Shown here piece after piece: positions 36,421 to 49,329 of a stretch of DNA of 64,000 nt; position 1 is the stretch's first letter, and each line of letters begins with the position of its first letter. Below the pieces are notes generated by a model. It did no database searches, was not told the origin of the DNA, and saw nothing but the letters and a program-made list of their open reading frames with translations. Source of the DNA: Sphagnum compactum (lineage: Eukaryota; Bryophyta; Sphagnopsida; Sphagnales). The stretch spans positions 12,369,495-12,433,494 of the forward strand of contig OZ234502.1 of the NCBI GenBank assembly GCA_965153455.1, in the 5' to 3' direction. Position numbers and translations under genes: made by a program.

Positions 36421-37880
36421 TGAAAGGATTTTCTTCTTCAACCAAGTTCTTTACTATTGGAATTACAGCTCTAGTTGGATTCATCATCCAAATATGTTGT
36501 TGTTGCTACTCCACCACTATTATGTCCTACATGGTCCTCTTCTATCCTCTCTCCCTTCCACTCTATCCTCTCCAAGATCTTTTTTTCTATTTGGCTTTCT
36601 GGAACTACAAAAGTCTGCAACAGCTTGGAAGAACTTTCAAAAAATCCAAGTTATGCATTTGTATTCTTCCTCCTCTTAAGTTCAACTTGGACAAGAACCA
36701 CAACCCTAGTTGCATATGTTTGTGATATGTATTTCTTTGGATTCAAGCTCTTTGTGCAAAGAAGGAGGAGATACTGCATATGTGGTGACTATCAAATTTC
36801 ATTCATTGTTGTGAAAGAATTTGGTCCTATTCATGTTTTTTACATGATAATTCCTTCCTTCTATCCATGTTAGGTTACTGCTTCCTTCTGCATCTCCAAT
36901 TTTCTTTTGGTTTGGTGTTGTATTGTTGTTGTTGATCTTATGAGATGTTGGTTGGTCTGAATTGTTGTGGATTCAAATAGGATTTGTTTTTTTGCTGTTG
37001 TACATCTAGTGATTCGGCCCTATCCACAACTGCTTCAAAACAACAACAACTTCCGAGGACAATCCATTTATTGTTTTTCCAATAGCTTGAATTCACAACT
37101 TATACACAAAAAAAGGTAAATCTCAATTCACAGCATGGCGTCAATAGCACTAATTAAATATAATTTCACTACTACTACAATTGAAGCTGCTTCCTCATCT
37201 AAGTTCATTGATGGGTATGTGCAAGGTTTGTTTTTGTTCCAAGCATAAAAAACATAAGATTATGTGTGGGCTTTTTCCCAAACTTGATGATGATGAAGTT
37301 GATTTGAAGAAAAACAACAAATTCATATTCTTTGTTGATACAATTGGTTTTGGGGTCTAAGTTTTGGAAGTAAAGTTTTGTTAGAATTTGGAGTAATGAC
37401 GGGTTGGGGGAAGGATTTTAAGAAAATGGTTTTTTTAAGCGGAGTGAGAATTGTAGCATGGATAGACAATGAGATTTTTAGTGTTTTCATATGCAGAGCA
37501 AGCGACCACAAAGAGGTCTTTATTGGAGGGCTAACAAGATTCCATTATGGTGGGGTGAAACCAACCCCTGTGTATCATCATCATCATGATGCAACCATTA
37601 ATTATATTAGTGGTGAAGGTCAAGGATTGAAGAAAGCTTGGTGTGGGAACTCCAGAATTTGACAACAAAGTGTAGCAATGAAAGTCTTGAAAAGCTTCAA
37701 AAAAACATATTAGGTCAGAATCCCCTATTCAAACTCTAATCTCTATGTCTTCTTGCTCTATAATATTTTTGGTAAATATCTTTGAATATGGGGAATGTAA
37801 AAGTCATGTGAGTTGTGTCCTTCATTACCTTGAGGTGGAAAAATACATGTTCTTCCGACAAGTCTGAATTCCACTATTAC
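36421..37880 (+). other. Region with unassigned open frames upstream of the DUF1338 remnant
   Basis: Overlapping plus-strand frames at 36401-36873 are hydrophobic and low in complexity. The frame 37378-37662 (94 codons, with GVRIVAWIDNEIFSVFICRA and a run of four His) has balanced composition but matches no family I know. An ATG at 37135 starts a Ser/Thr/Ala-rich stretch (MASIALIKYNFTTTTIEAAS) that could be a transit-peptide-like exon of the following gene; this is speculation. Confidence 0.3.
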
Positions 37881-38857
37881 GAAGACTTCTGTCAGTTATG
37901 GTGAAACCATATCTTATTAAAAACCCAACAACAATGATTGCTTTGGATTTCATTTGCACACATGTTGGTGGACCTCTTTGCTATGATCATTTTGCGTTCC
38001 GCACATTTGGGGTAAAAATAATATTGGTTTTAGGGTTTATGATACATATGGTCTTTTGTATGGAAAACTCAAAACATTCACATTTGTTTTGTAGGAATAA
38101 ATACTGCATTGAAACACCAATAGGTCAATGCATGTGGGATAGATTCCATGTTATTTGGGTTACAAGGTTCAAAATGAGCTTTGGTTTCCAGCTAAGAAGG
38201 TACGAGCCTTGTGGTTCTCACCACCCAAGCATTTGCTTGATATGGAGGGCAGTGAAGTTGATGGGCTGTTGCCACACGTCTTAATCTTTGAGCTCATTGT
38301 GAATGAGCTTAACCTTGCAGCCTAGTTATTGCAACTCTTTTCCATGAGAGAAAGCAAACCTCCTTTGGATAATCACAAAGACCATTGATATGTTTTTCTT
38401 TGGGATTGAGTATTGGTTGAATTTTGAGTTGTGGTTATTACATGAGATTATCCACAAGTACACTAGTAATTCCACCCCACTTGTAAATATGTTGTTTCTA
38501 CCAGCATCCTTAATTCACTCACATGGCCCACACCTCAATTGATTGACTACTAGACCCTTGCCAAGTGAAAACCTCATGAACCCTAGATGATTTTTGGCTC
38601 TTTTTCATACTATTTGCATTTGGTAGCTAAAATATTGTGACTGAGGATTTATTTATTATATGGGCTGAATGTGAACTTGTTAAGTGTGATTTAGAGAGTG
38701 TGAATATGTTACCTAAATGTTGGTGAATGGTTACGCACTCAACCACACAACTTTGTCAATGCATTGGCTATGGTTTCTACACAAGATTAGGAAGTTAATT
38801 GAGTGCCTTCAAGAAAATGGTATTAAACTCAACAATGAAGGAGGCATTTTCAAAGGT
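37880..38857 (+). pseudogene. DUF1338 family (2-oxoadipate dioxygenase/decarboxylase-like) gene, decayed
   Basis: Exon-like segment to 38011: VMVKPYLIKNPTTMIALDF then PLCYDHFAFRTFG, the metal-binding 'YDHxAFRTFG' start of DUF1338. An intron with GT at 38012 and AG at 38123 splices in phase to VNACGIDSM. After a frameshift the sequence reads GYKVQNELWFPAKKVRALWF and SPP, then EVDGLLPHVLIFELIVNEL, ending in a stop at 38323. A further exon at about 38713-38856 reads NGYALNHTTLSMHW and QENGIKLNNEGGIFK, followed by a GT donor. These are successive conserved blocks of the family, which acts on 2-oxoadipate in lysine catabolism (the plant homologue is plastid-associated). The frameshift, the premature stop and missing distal exons make it a pseudogene. 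Confidence 0.75.
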
Positions 38858-38859
38858 AA

Positions 38860-39925
38860 TTCACTAATATTACCTTCCTAAGTTGAAAAACATATATGTT
38901 GTTGCAATATTAGTGATCACACTATGTAAGAGATGACAACATCAATTTAACACTTTTAGTTGTTTTTTTTTGGTGGGGGAGGGATGATTTGCAACTATGT
39001 GAATTCCCAGGACCTCAACTCTAAGTCAAAATGCCCACTTGTTTTTTATGGCACAACCAGATGTATGACCCCTTTGCTACAAATTTAATCCATGCTTTAA
39101 GTTGTGCTCTATGCAGGTTACTGGTTTCTAACAAATCTTATTCTATATGTATTTATGTTAACAATAGTTCAAAAGTGGTCCTTGTATTGTCCTGATTTTC
39201 TATTGTTACATTCAAGATTCTCTTCGCCTCGTTTTTGTTTATTGGTAATGATGAAACCCTACGGCCCAACTTGGATGTTGTAGAAATTGGTCAGCCAATC
39301 ATTTTTTTTTTAAATTTGAATTTTGTGGTATCCAAATACATCAATTTATCATGGCCTAAGCAAAATTATGGTGTTAGAATTCACGTAGCCTATCAACCTA
39401 TACATGTAGTAACCCATATATGAATATATTCCAGCTTTACCCTAGTTTTGAAGCTTCAAAGCAAATAGTAACCTTGTGGGGATGCTTGTGTGAACAAACT
39501 ATATTATAGTGTTCTTTGCCCATATGCACAGCGTGTTTGCATCAGACATTTTAATTTTCAGCTTTTAGTGTTCAAACATTTCATGTTTCAATTTAATTGA
39601 AAAGAAGGAAAGAGAACATAGTGTATGTAAACGGTGGCTGTGTAATAGCCGCCATGAGCATATAGAAATCCAATTTAACTATGGAGGAAACTCTCCCTGA
39701 CAAAGGAATTCCAGAAAAACTAACAAAAGAAGGGAAAAGCTTGGCTTTTTATACAACTATCAACAAGCTAAAACTCTAAACAAGCCATAACCCTAAAACA
39801 CCTAATAACATACAGTAACCTAAAAACGTACATTAACCTTAAAAGCATACATAAACCCTAAAGGCTGATTGGCATGCTCGTAACTGGCCATCATGTATGA
39901 GGCCATGCATACGGGCATGACAATA
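38860..39925. other. Intergenic, no feature recognised
   Basis: AT-rich sequence. The frame 39235-39423 is isolated and unassigned. The remaining C-terminal blocks of DUF1338 were looked for here and not found. Confidence 0.5.
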
Positions 39926-40419
39926 GGACCTTAAAGTTTCATCATTCAAATGTTGATTCCATGTTTCCAAAATTTTCTCTTTTTCCACCATCAATAACCA
40001 AAACTAATACTTACTTCAATCTTTTCCCCTTACCACCAACATGGATACATGATGAAAATATAAATTAGCATTTGCCTTTTTCATGATATTTATGTAAATT
40101 CTGTTTTTTTTGTTTTTTGAAATTGACACAAATAATGATGAACTATTTGAAATCATATGAAAACATAAGAAAAGGAGGAAAAGGTGATCATCATTGGGAT
40201 TGCAAAGTAGTGCAAAGCCCAAGTTTATTTAGGCCACTTAATATTCAATTAAATTGTTTTGGCTACACTAAGTTAAATTAATTTACTTCATCTTAGAAGG
40301 CTAAATTAGATGCCCCTTCATGTAACCAAAGGTGTTAGGTCCCATATCCATAAAACAACAAAGGATTTTTTATGACATGGGAGTGTAATCACACTTTTGA
40401 CTTCATTGAACCACAATGA

Positions 40420-41060
40420 CAATCAAGGTTCATTGAGTCACAACTAGTTTAACCATGGTTAATTTAAATTAAATTAATTTAGCAACAATTTTAACTAGTT
40501 TAATTTAGCCATGGTTTGTTTAATTATGTTTCATTTAGCCTTAAATAAGTTAACCATGGTTTTTTTTTAGACATAATTCATTTGACCATAATTAGTTTAG
40601 CCATAAATATTTTTACCCATGGTTCATTCAACCACAATTAATTCAACCATGTTTAGTTTAGTCATAGTTAGTTTGACCTTATTAGTTTAACCATAAATAA
40701 TTTAGTTGCAATTAACTTATTTATAATTAGTTTAGCCATGATTGGTTTAACCACAATTATGTTAGCCATAATTATTTAAACCACAATTCATTTAGCCACT
40801 TTTATTTAACCATGGTTAATTTAGTGACAATTGTGTTCTTAGCCATAATTTATTTAGCCACAAATAATTTATTCACGAGTTATGGTTCATTAAGCCACAA
40901 TTACTTTAATCATTATTAATTTTGCCATATAGAGTTAATTTAACGATGGTTAGTTTAGCCATCAAAACTTTAACCATTGTAAATTTTGCAATAATTAGTT
41001 TAACCATATTCAATTTAACCACGGTTAGTTTATTTAGGTTTAGGCTTTGGTTAGCTTAGG
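40420..41060. repeat. Degenerate 'TTTAGCCATAATTAGTTTAACC' array
   Basis: The words 'tttagccat' and 'tttaaccat' alternate at roughly 20-25-bp spacing through the region. A second copy lies at 53230-53860 in the direct duplication. Confidence 0.75.
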
Positions 41061-42211
41061 TTTGCTTTAGATTTTGTGAAGGCTATGCTTAACTTAATCT
41101 AAGTATCATATGTTAAATTAAATTAGCTTAATTTAATGCAAGTAGACTTAGGTTGATAATTTAACAATGAAAAATTATAAATTTTGCTAATAAGTGGATG
41201 TCTAGCTATAAAAAATAGAATTTTTGTTGAGAACTATAGATATAACTAAAAAATGTAAAGGTTTTATTAAGATGTAAAGTTTAGCCATGAAGCAAAAGGT
41301 TTTCACAAAATGTAAAAATTTGTTGAAAATGAGATAGTTGTTTTGCAAAGAAATAGAACATGTATTTTATTAATTTCAAACTTAACTCAACATGGTGAGT
41401 GCAAGGAAGGCCACCTAGTGGCCACAAGATTCAAACAATTTTGAATAAAACTTGCAAAATTATTGTTATATTTTATATTCGTTTATTATTGTTATGTGCT
41501 AGAAGAAATCATGTCCTTTGCAACCAATCAATAAATGACTAGGTGTCCTCCATGCTCTATCAATGACTACTGTCATATAGTACAACTTCATGTCTTATGT
41601 GTACTTAGTAGAAGTCATACATTAGTCAAGCAAATGACTCATGGATGAAATAAATTCGGATGAAAAATATTATAAAAAAATTTCAATCGATTATTTTCAT
41701 CCATTACTAACATGGAAATACTTAATTGTCATGTAATGATGGTTGTGAAATATATATGACTACTGAATGACTCCCCCAAATCAAGCAAGAAATTCTATAA
41801 TGCGTGCAAATATTCAATGCTAGTTAAAGTTAATTTTTTAAGGTTGTTGTGGGACCCACCAAGTAGCGTGACATGCTCACGTGGCCACATCACGCATTTA
41901 CATATGACTGAAAAATAACTTCCAAATTACTTAGTTCATATAATTGGGGTCCCACAACATCAAGGGTCCCACTAGCTCCAATAGAAGCTTGACAATTACT
42001 ACACAATGACTTGCCCTCCACATGATGTCCATAGAAACTGTCATAATAACGAATAAAATACTACATAAGAGATGTGAATGCCCAATTCACATAAAAATAA
42101 ATAACACTAAAATTGTGACATGATAGGATAATTTGTCAATTCTATAAATGGGTTTTCCATGGCCCCACTTACCAAAAAGCTTTGTACAATAGTCCAAAGA
42201 ATGTAATCAAT

Positions 42212-42266
42212 CAAACACAATGTCTGTTGTGTTTTATATTGTATGTGAGAGATTTAATTTTGCAAA
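42212..42266 (+). repeat. 55-bp junction block, copy 3
   Basis: CAAACACAATGTCTGTTGTG to TTTTGCAAA. It is at the point where homology with arm A begins; the sequence to the left belongs only to the direct duplication. Confidence 0.7.
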
Positions 42267-43966
42267 TACCAAATAACTCAACTATGTACCCTCTGATCAA
42301 TGTATTCCCCAAATTTGTTTAGGTCGGTCATAACAGGTTTGGGGCTAATGAAAATATTTCTCTTTAGGCTTCTGCCCAGATGATAATATATACATATGTT
42401 CCTCAGAGACTAATAAAAAAACATTTCAACAATCCTGGTGAGAAGGAGCATATGTATCATGTGGAACAAGTTTGTCACACCAGGTGACAAAACATCAGTC
42501 AATGGACAAGGCAGGAGCAAGAAAAGCAAACAAAACAAAGCAGAACAAGAGTTGAAAGCAAGTGATGGACATCATATACTGTTTACCTTTATTGTTCACA
42601 GCCCACAAGAAAACAGTACAATCTCAAAGAAGAAGAAGAAGAAGAAGAAGTAAAGGCATGGTTTTGTCTTTTTTTCTCAGCCAAATGTAGTGTTCTCACC
42701 CTACAGTTTCATATTTTTCTTCACAACACAGACATCCCAAAAGATCACGTGTCCCACAACCCCAAAGTCAAGACTTGAAGACCACATGCCTGTGCCTTAC
42801 TAGGCCTTTTGAGGAATGTTCCATTAGCACGGGTAGATTCTTTTTTTCCCCCACAGCCCTTAACATGGGTTTTCTGATTCTAAGCATGGGATTTTAAAAT
42901 TCTAGGCACAAGGTTTTTAAATTTGGATGCAAGCGATTATTTGATTCTAAGCATGGGATTTTTTGATTTTGGGCACAAGGTTTTTTATTTGGAGGCAAGT
43001 GATTTTTTATTCTAAGTATGCGATGTTTTGATTCTTGGTAACAAGGTTTTTTATTTGGGTGCAAGCTATTTTTGATTCGAGCATGGGATTTTTGATTGTG
43101 AGCAAGGGGTTTTTGATTCCTAACACACTTGGAATGAAAACCTTGAAATTTTGGCTTGAAATTGGGTAAGAAACCACTTGAATATTTCTTATATTTGAAT
43201 TTTTATAAACATGCCTGACTTGCATAGAGTCCTAAGGTTGTTCTTGGAATAAAAAACCCCATGCTTGAAATAAAAAAGGCCTTGTGCTCAAGGATTTGAA
43301 TCCCAAACTCTAGAAAAAAAACAAGAAAATTTGGATCATCCTAATGAAATCTACCCTGAACTAATGGAACAGGCCTTGAGGCGAGGGGTATGATAAAACA
43401 ATGGCCCTTTTGGTGTAGCGTAAAGCCTCCTAAAATAAGGGCACCTGAGATGTTAGCTTGAGGTAGCACTCCCATAACATTTTAAATCACTCAAAATGAA
43501 GCACAGATGACAAAGATTTAAAGAAGTGATCAGTGATACGGTAGTGATTGGTGATGGCCAGTTCTACCCTACACTGCGGCAGGTTTTGGCGTGTTTCATA
43601 GACATGACCTGCTTGTTGTTGTGGTTGGTCTTTTCCGGATGGTTCTGGGGGCTTGCACTGGTCACGTAGCAAACACCCTTCAGAGATCCACCGTCTCATC
43701 TTGGCTGACCTGAAATTGTTTCGTCCCCTGCATTCTTAGCTGACTGCCAAAGAAACGTTGTTTGTGATCCGGACTTGAACGAATTCAACTTTGAATCTTT
43801 AAAGTCACCATGCTTAAAGTCACCATGCTGACTTTCAAGCACTGGAGTCCAGTTGGGAGTTCTATCCCAATTCCCTTATGGAACTCTACCAATTATTTAA
43901 CCAGCTCCCCTTCTTCCATCTTTCTCACTCAAGTTTGCATTGAGCTTGTGTCTTGCACTCAACCCT

Positions 43967-44004
43967 GTCTCTCTATCTCTCTCTCTCTCACACACACACA
44001 CTCT
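43967..44004. repeat. (CT)n(CA)n microsatellite upstream of gene copy B
   Basis: CTCTCTCTCT followed by CACACACACA lies between the TATTTAA candidate and the start codon. It is probably leader sequence; plant leaders often carry such pyrimidine patches. Confidence 0.65.
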
Positions 44005-44137
44005 TCCTCTCAGAAAAGTGAGAATCTGGTACACAGCTGGTATTGATCAACTTCTTGGTTTTCCGTCTCTGTTTCTTGAGCTCACAACTCTATAAATTTT
44101 TGCTCCAGAACTTTTTGTTTTTGTGATTTCCGCAAAC

Positions 44138-45555
44138 ATGGTTCAGCACACTCTTTCTCACACTGTGGTACTCGAGGTCTCAGCTGATGACATTTGGGAG
44201 GTTAGCAAGCAAATGGATGAAATCCTTCCTGCCTTGGAGCCTGAGTATTTCACCAAGAGCACCTTCATTGAAGGCATTGCTGGCCAGCAAGGCAGCATTC
44301 GCCTCGTCAAACCAGGCCCCGGTATTACAACCTACATACCTAAGTACCCTCTGGTTTAGAATTGTGTAATTTGGTGTTACTAAACCCCAACCCACTCTTG
44401 ACTCTTGACCCAAATACAAGATCTTCCTAGAGTCATTTTGCTTTTTGTTTTGGTAGAATTCTTTTTGGTTTGTAATATGCTTTGAAGATTTTCCACTGGG
44501 TTTTGAGGTACAATTTGTTCATTTGTTTTGAATGTTTGGATGGATTCTTGTATAGCTGTCCCACATGCTGGTGAATGGAAAGAGCGTTTGGACTTTTTTG
44601 ATGAGGAGAGCAAGTCTAGTGGGTACACAATTATCGGAGGTGATCCTCGCTATAAGAATGTTACCATTGTGATCACGTGTGTCGCCAGTGGAAAATCTTC
44701 CACTGAGGTAACCTGGACGTGCACATATGAACCAGTTGGAGATGCACCCGCTCCTGAACACATGAAGGAGGGAGTTGTGAAGGTGTTGAAGACTTTGGAG
44801 AAGGCAGTTAAGTCAAGACAGACTTTGACCCACACCGAAACTATTGATGCATCCCCGGATGCTGTATGGAAGGCTGTCCACAACTTGGACAACATCGTGC
44901 CCAAGTACTTGCCTGATGTCTTTGAATCTGCTACAAATATCTCAGGACAATACTACGGTAAACCTGGTGGCATCCGCATCGTCAAGTTTGGCCCTGGTAT
45001 GGAAAATTGCCTTTGATTCGCTTACCATTTTCATCAAACCTAAATTCCATGTCCATGTGTTTTTCCAAACGAAATATTTTGCTCAGCATTTTCTTACAAA
45101 CTAAATAAACCAAATGCTGTTGGTTCTTGCATTACCCATTTAGTGTTTTCCTGGAAATCTTGATAATTAAATAGATAATTTACACTATATATGTTCATAG
45201 AAATAGTTGGTGATAGGTGAACATGCGATTTTCATAGTTGTTTTCCTTGTGTATCATATGATTTTGTGCAGCTGTCCCAATGGCTGGAGAATTGTGGGAG
45301 CGGTTGGACTTCTCTGACGATGCAAGCAAGACTATGGGTGTATCGACCTTGAAAGGTGATCCCCGCTATCCTTATCTCAAGACCATCAAAGTGGTCGGCC
45401 CTGGAGCTGTTGAGGGCAGCACCGATGCAGTTTGGACCGTCACATACATTGCAGCTGGTAATGCAGGCCCTCCCCAAAGCCACAAGCATATGTATATCCA
45501 AGTGTGCAAAGTGATCGGTGCCGAATTGAAGGCCAACCCAGAGGCCTATGCATAA
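44138..45555 (+). CDS. Two-domain Bet v 1/major-latex-protein-like protein, copy B
   Basis: Exons 44138-44321, 44556-44996 and 45272-45555, with GT-AG introns of 234 and 275 bp. Both are phase 1 and rebuild a GCT Ala codon. The 302-residue product has two Bet v 1-type domains (about 1-147 and 148-302). The introns interrupt the two domains at the same place, just after the Gly-rich loop strand (VKPGP/A; VKFGP/A), which indicates internal duplication of an intron-containing single-domain gene. No signal peptide or membrane segment is visible, so a cytosolic location is likely. The stop is TAA at 45553. A TATAAAT at 44091 and a TATTTAA at about 43892 are candidate TATA boxes. The leader holds a CT/CA microsatellite. 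It is transcribed divergently from copy A, with 14.9 kb between start codons. Confidence 0.9.
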
Positions 45556-47599
45556 AGAATATTTACTTTTTCTTCTCATGCGTGATATGCGATTTCTCTT
45601 TACATACAAGAGCCCCAATCTGGCTATCTGAGTTTCCAGATCTCATTTAAAAACTCAACTTTTCCTCCTTAAAATATACAATGATTATTTTGGAATAATT
45701 TGTCATTCTCCATAACAATGATATGGAAATCATAATTAGTTTATGTTGTTTAGGGTTGAAAAGTTTTGGTTTGGAGCTTATTTAGCTAGTGAGAAGCTTA
45801 AAAGCCCAAGGATACGTATGCTAGATTGTGTGGTTTGATAAGCCACCATTATGTACATGTCCATGGGCAAGGATACCCATATTATGTATGGCTACATAAA
45901 AACAAATTGCATAACCGACAGACTGTTTTAGTGATAGATTGAGGTTGGCTAGGCCAAAGGATATTTCCTCACAAACTGAAAAAAATCGAATTGGAACCAG
46001 CCAAGAGATATTATAAAATTCTTAGCGTGCACTTTATCCTTGTGGTGCATGTCAATGTTCAAAATCACTTCATATTGGAGTTATTAATGTGTAGGTGAAA
46101 CACCCCCATGTTTGTATCTTGTTCACAGTGCACACGCCTTGTATTTTATTATCACTCCTCCAAATGGAATATTTTGTGTAGGGTAAAGCCGATGGGGTTG
46201 GGCTTCATGGGATAAGTGTCCCAGGAGGGAGAGCTGAGTCCACACCGGGTTACTGTAAAGCCCAACCCCAAGGACTTTACATGGCCTAAGATCTGCTGTT
46301 AGTGTTTTTTTTTCCTGTGATATATTCACCGTGTATCATTGGGAAAAAGGAAAAAAATGTTGGTGGGTATTATGTTTTTCAAAATGCCCACTTGCATAAT
46401 ATGTTGTAAGGCAACCCTGCAACTACACTATAAAAAACCATGCATGTTTTTGCAGTCAATTAAACTTCACAACATCTTAAACTACATAGTAGGTATACAA
46501 TCCAACAATATGTAGTCATAGTCCTCCCCCCATAGATAGTCTAAATCATACAATAATGTGCACATAAGGTTGGTATATCTCATTCTAATTTGTAGATGGT
46601 TTATAGTCAAGGCCATAGTGTATGTAGAGTCTAACTCATACCCCCTATAGTCTAGGTCATAATGCCTGCGTAGTGGAAGCGCTAGTATGAACCATATTGC
46701 TGCCCACCCCAATCCAACCCAACTTGATGCAAAGGAAACCCTTCACCAAATACTTGAATGGCCACAATGCATATGAGCATCTCATTTGAGACAGTTATAC
46801 TAATACTTGAATGCGATGGTTCATAATTTTATACCAATGCATAATCTCTTCTCTATCAAGAGAGCCAACAAAATTGATGTACCGATAAAATAATGACAAT
46901 GGATGAAAGCTAGCGATGTCAAATGGGAATAACGGACTTCAAACAATTCATGCCCTTTTCAGCCTGTTGTTAAGCATTCCCTTAATTTGGCCCGCACTTC
47001 CAATATGGCTATACCAACTTTTTATATCATGGGGCAACTGCACCTTCTCCCTCCATCCCCAAAAGAAACTCGTAGAATTTTTTTCAACAGAACAGAATTG
47101 CTAGGTTGAGAGGACATCTGGGCCAACCCAAAAGACACAACACACCTACATTTAAAACTCAGTATGTGTCATGTATGGAATAGAAAACAGGCCATGCTTG
47201 TAGCAAGCCTTGGCCCATGATTTTTGTCGAATCAAAATGGAATATCCCACCTAAGTATTTGAAATCCCAAAAATCTTAGGAGCCCCCAAAAAAATTGCTA
47301 GGTGATTTCAAACGTGTTGTTCTATAAGGGTTTTTCAGCCACCCCAACCAACCCAGGGTCTAACAATTCATGCAATACTTGCCCTTGGTCTTAAAGTTCA
47401 CAAATATTGACCTTGGGTTTTAAAGTTCATACATATTTTGCCCTAGGTCTAAAAATTTGTGCATATTTGGTCTTGGGTTGTTCACAATTTTGTATATTGT
47501 ATTTATGTATCTTTTAAAATATATTTCATACGTCTTCATCCATATTGAGGTTTTTCATCTAACTATAAAGCTTTTGGCCTAACTCGGTAGTGTGTTGAA

Positions 47600-49160
47600 A
47601 ATGGCATGTTCTCAAGGGCCTAGGCCCCTGCCCAAGAAGACCATGCTTACTATTAGAATAAGGCTATGTTTTGATTAGACCTGGAGTAGCCCATGTTAAT
47701 GTTCAAGAAGCCTAAGCCCATACCCAAGAGACTTGGGTGCATATGTTTAGAAAGTTCCGGCCCAAGTGTAAAGTGTTAGAATTGATGGAGCCTCTTACCA
47801 AGAAGCAATGAGCCTCTTGAGCTCAAAAGATTCATAGTTGCCCATCCTCCTATCCAAGAGCTTGGGGACAATATCTAGACCTATGTTTTAAAAGCCCAGG
47901 CCCATGTTCAAGAAGCTTGAGATCTCACCAAAAGACTTGGACAAACCCCTCCTCAATTAAAGAAACTCAAGCCCACACTTAAGAAGCCCCAATTGCGTTG
48001 ACCCTATGTTCAAAAAGCATGGGACCTCACCAAAAAGACTTAGACAAGTCCATTCCTTATCCAAGAAGCCCAAGCCATGCCAAGGAGGGAGGAATCACCT
48101 TGACCCTACGTCCAAGAAGACTAGGTGTCACCATAAAAACCTACACAAGTTCATACCAAGCCCAAGAAACCCAAGCCCATGCCCAAGAGACCTAAACCAC
48201 CTACATATGTTAAAGAAGCCCAATGCCTCAAGAAGCAAAATGGTCATGTTATGTGCAAAGGTCTTTGATAGATGGAAAGCCTATAGGTAGCCTAAGGGGA
48301 AAGAACCCTAGCCTCTTGATAGCAAAATGTACCTTAGGAACTCACCAAGCAACCTATGGAAATGCCTAGACAAAGGCCCCCAAGAAAATACCCATGAAGC
48401 CTATGAAAAAACCTAAGAACCTTAGTGTAAGCCTACTCAACTTATTTAAAACCCATGCATATTATGAAAAAGGTCTAAAATAAGGTAAATACCTTAGGAA
48501 AAAACTCAAGCAGCCTATGAAAAAGTGTAGGCATGTTCAAAAAAACTTAAGCATCCTAGGAAAGATCCTAAGCAACCTATGGAAAAAGTTAAATAACCTT
48601 TGAAACAACCTAAGCACCCTAAGGAAAAGCCCAAGTAACCTATGAAAATGCCTAAGCAACATGGGAAAGAGCCAAGGCAGCTAGGAAAAAAATTCAAATA
48701 ACATGTTAAAAAGCTTGAGCAACCTAGGGAAAAAGCCCAAAATGCCTATGAAAAAACATGGGCAACTTAGAAAAAACTCCAAGATTATGAAGAAGACTAA
48801 GCAACTTAAAGAAAAACCTCAAGATGCTTATGAAAAAGCATGGGCAACCAACGTACCAAAGAACCCATGCAACTTATGAAATAACCTAAGTAGTCTAGGA
48901 CAAACTCTAGGCACCTTAGGGTGCTGAGGAAAGAGCACATGTTGAAAAAGTTAAAGCAACCTAGGAAAAAACTTTGGCATCCTACTATGAACCAATTTAG
49001 ATAACTTATAAAAAGAACTAGGCAATCTAGGAAAGAGCCTAGGCATCTTATAAAAAGGCCTAGACAACCTAGAGGAAAACGCCACCCTAGTTTATAAAGC
49101 CTATGCAAGGAAGAAAATGTATAGGTAGCCTAGAAAAGAGCCTTTGTAGCCTAGTGCACT
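47600..49160. repeat. Tandem arrays of arm B ('cccaagaagccc' and 'cctatgaaaaagcctaggcaa' types)
   Basis: Inverted counterparts of the arrays at 22900-24560. 47600-48290 holds the first type and 48300-49160 the second (about 21-bp period). Open frames here are periodic by-products. Confidence 0.7.
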
Positions 49161-49329
49161 TAAGAAAGAGCCTATGACCTAAATTAGGAGAGCTAGCACC
49201 CGGGACCACACAACCTACCTTGGTTCTTTAGTTTTTTGCCCTCAAATGAAATAAACCCCAACTCCATATAAATTGTATTTCACATGTTTGTCCCCCTACT
49301 ATTTTTACCTTCCTACAATGTATTTTGTT

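Larger units (their letters stand above)
39926..43405 (+). repeat. Segmental direct duplication, copy 1
   Basis: Co-linear with 51955-56140. It includes a degenerate tandem array (40420-41060), a stretch with 'agaagaaatcatgtcctttg' near 41505 and the 42212-43405 part that is also present inverted at 30343-31860. Copy 2 is longer, mainly by a block of about 770 bp at 52357-53130. Confidence 0.85.

Noticed and set aside
43250-43330. Possible tRNA B-box ('aaggatttgaatccc')
   Set aside because: No matching A-box or cloverleaf could be folded around it, and it is part of the repeated segment also found at 56030.
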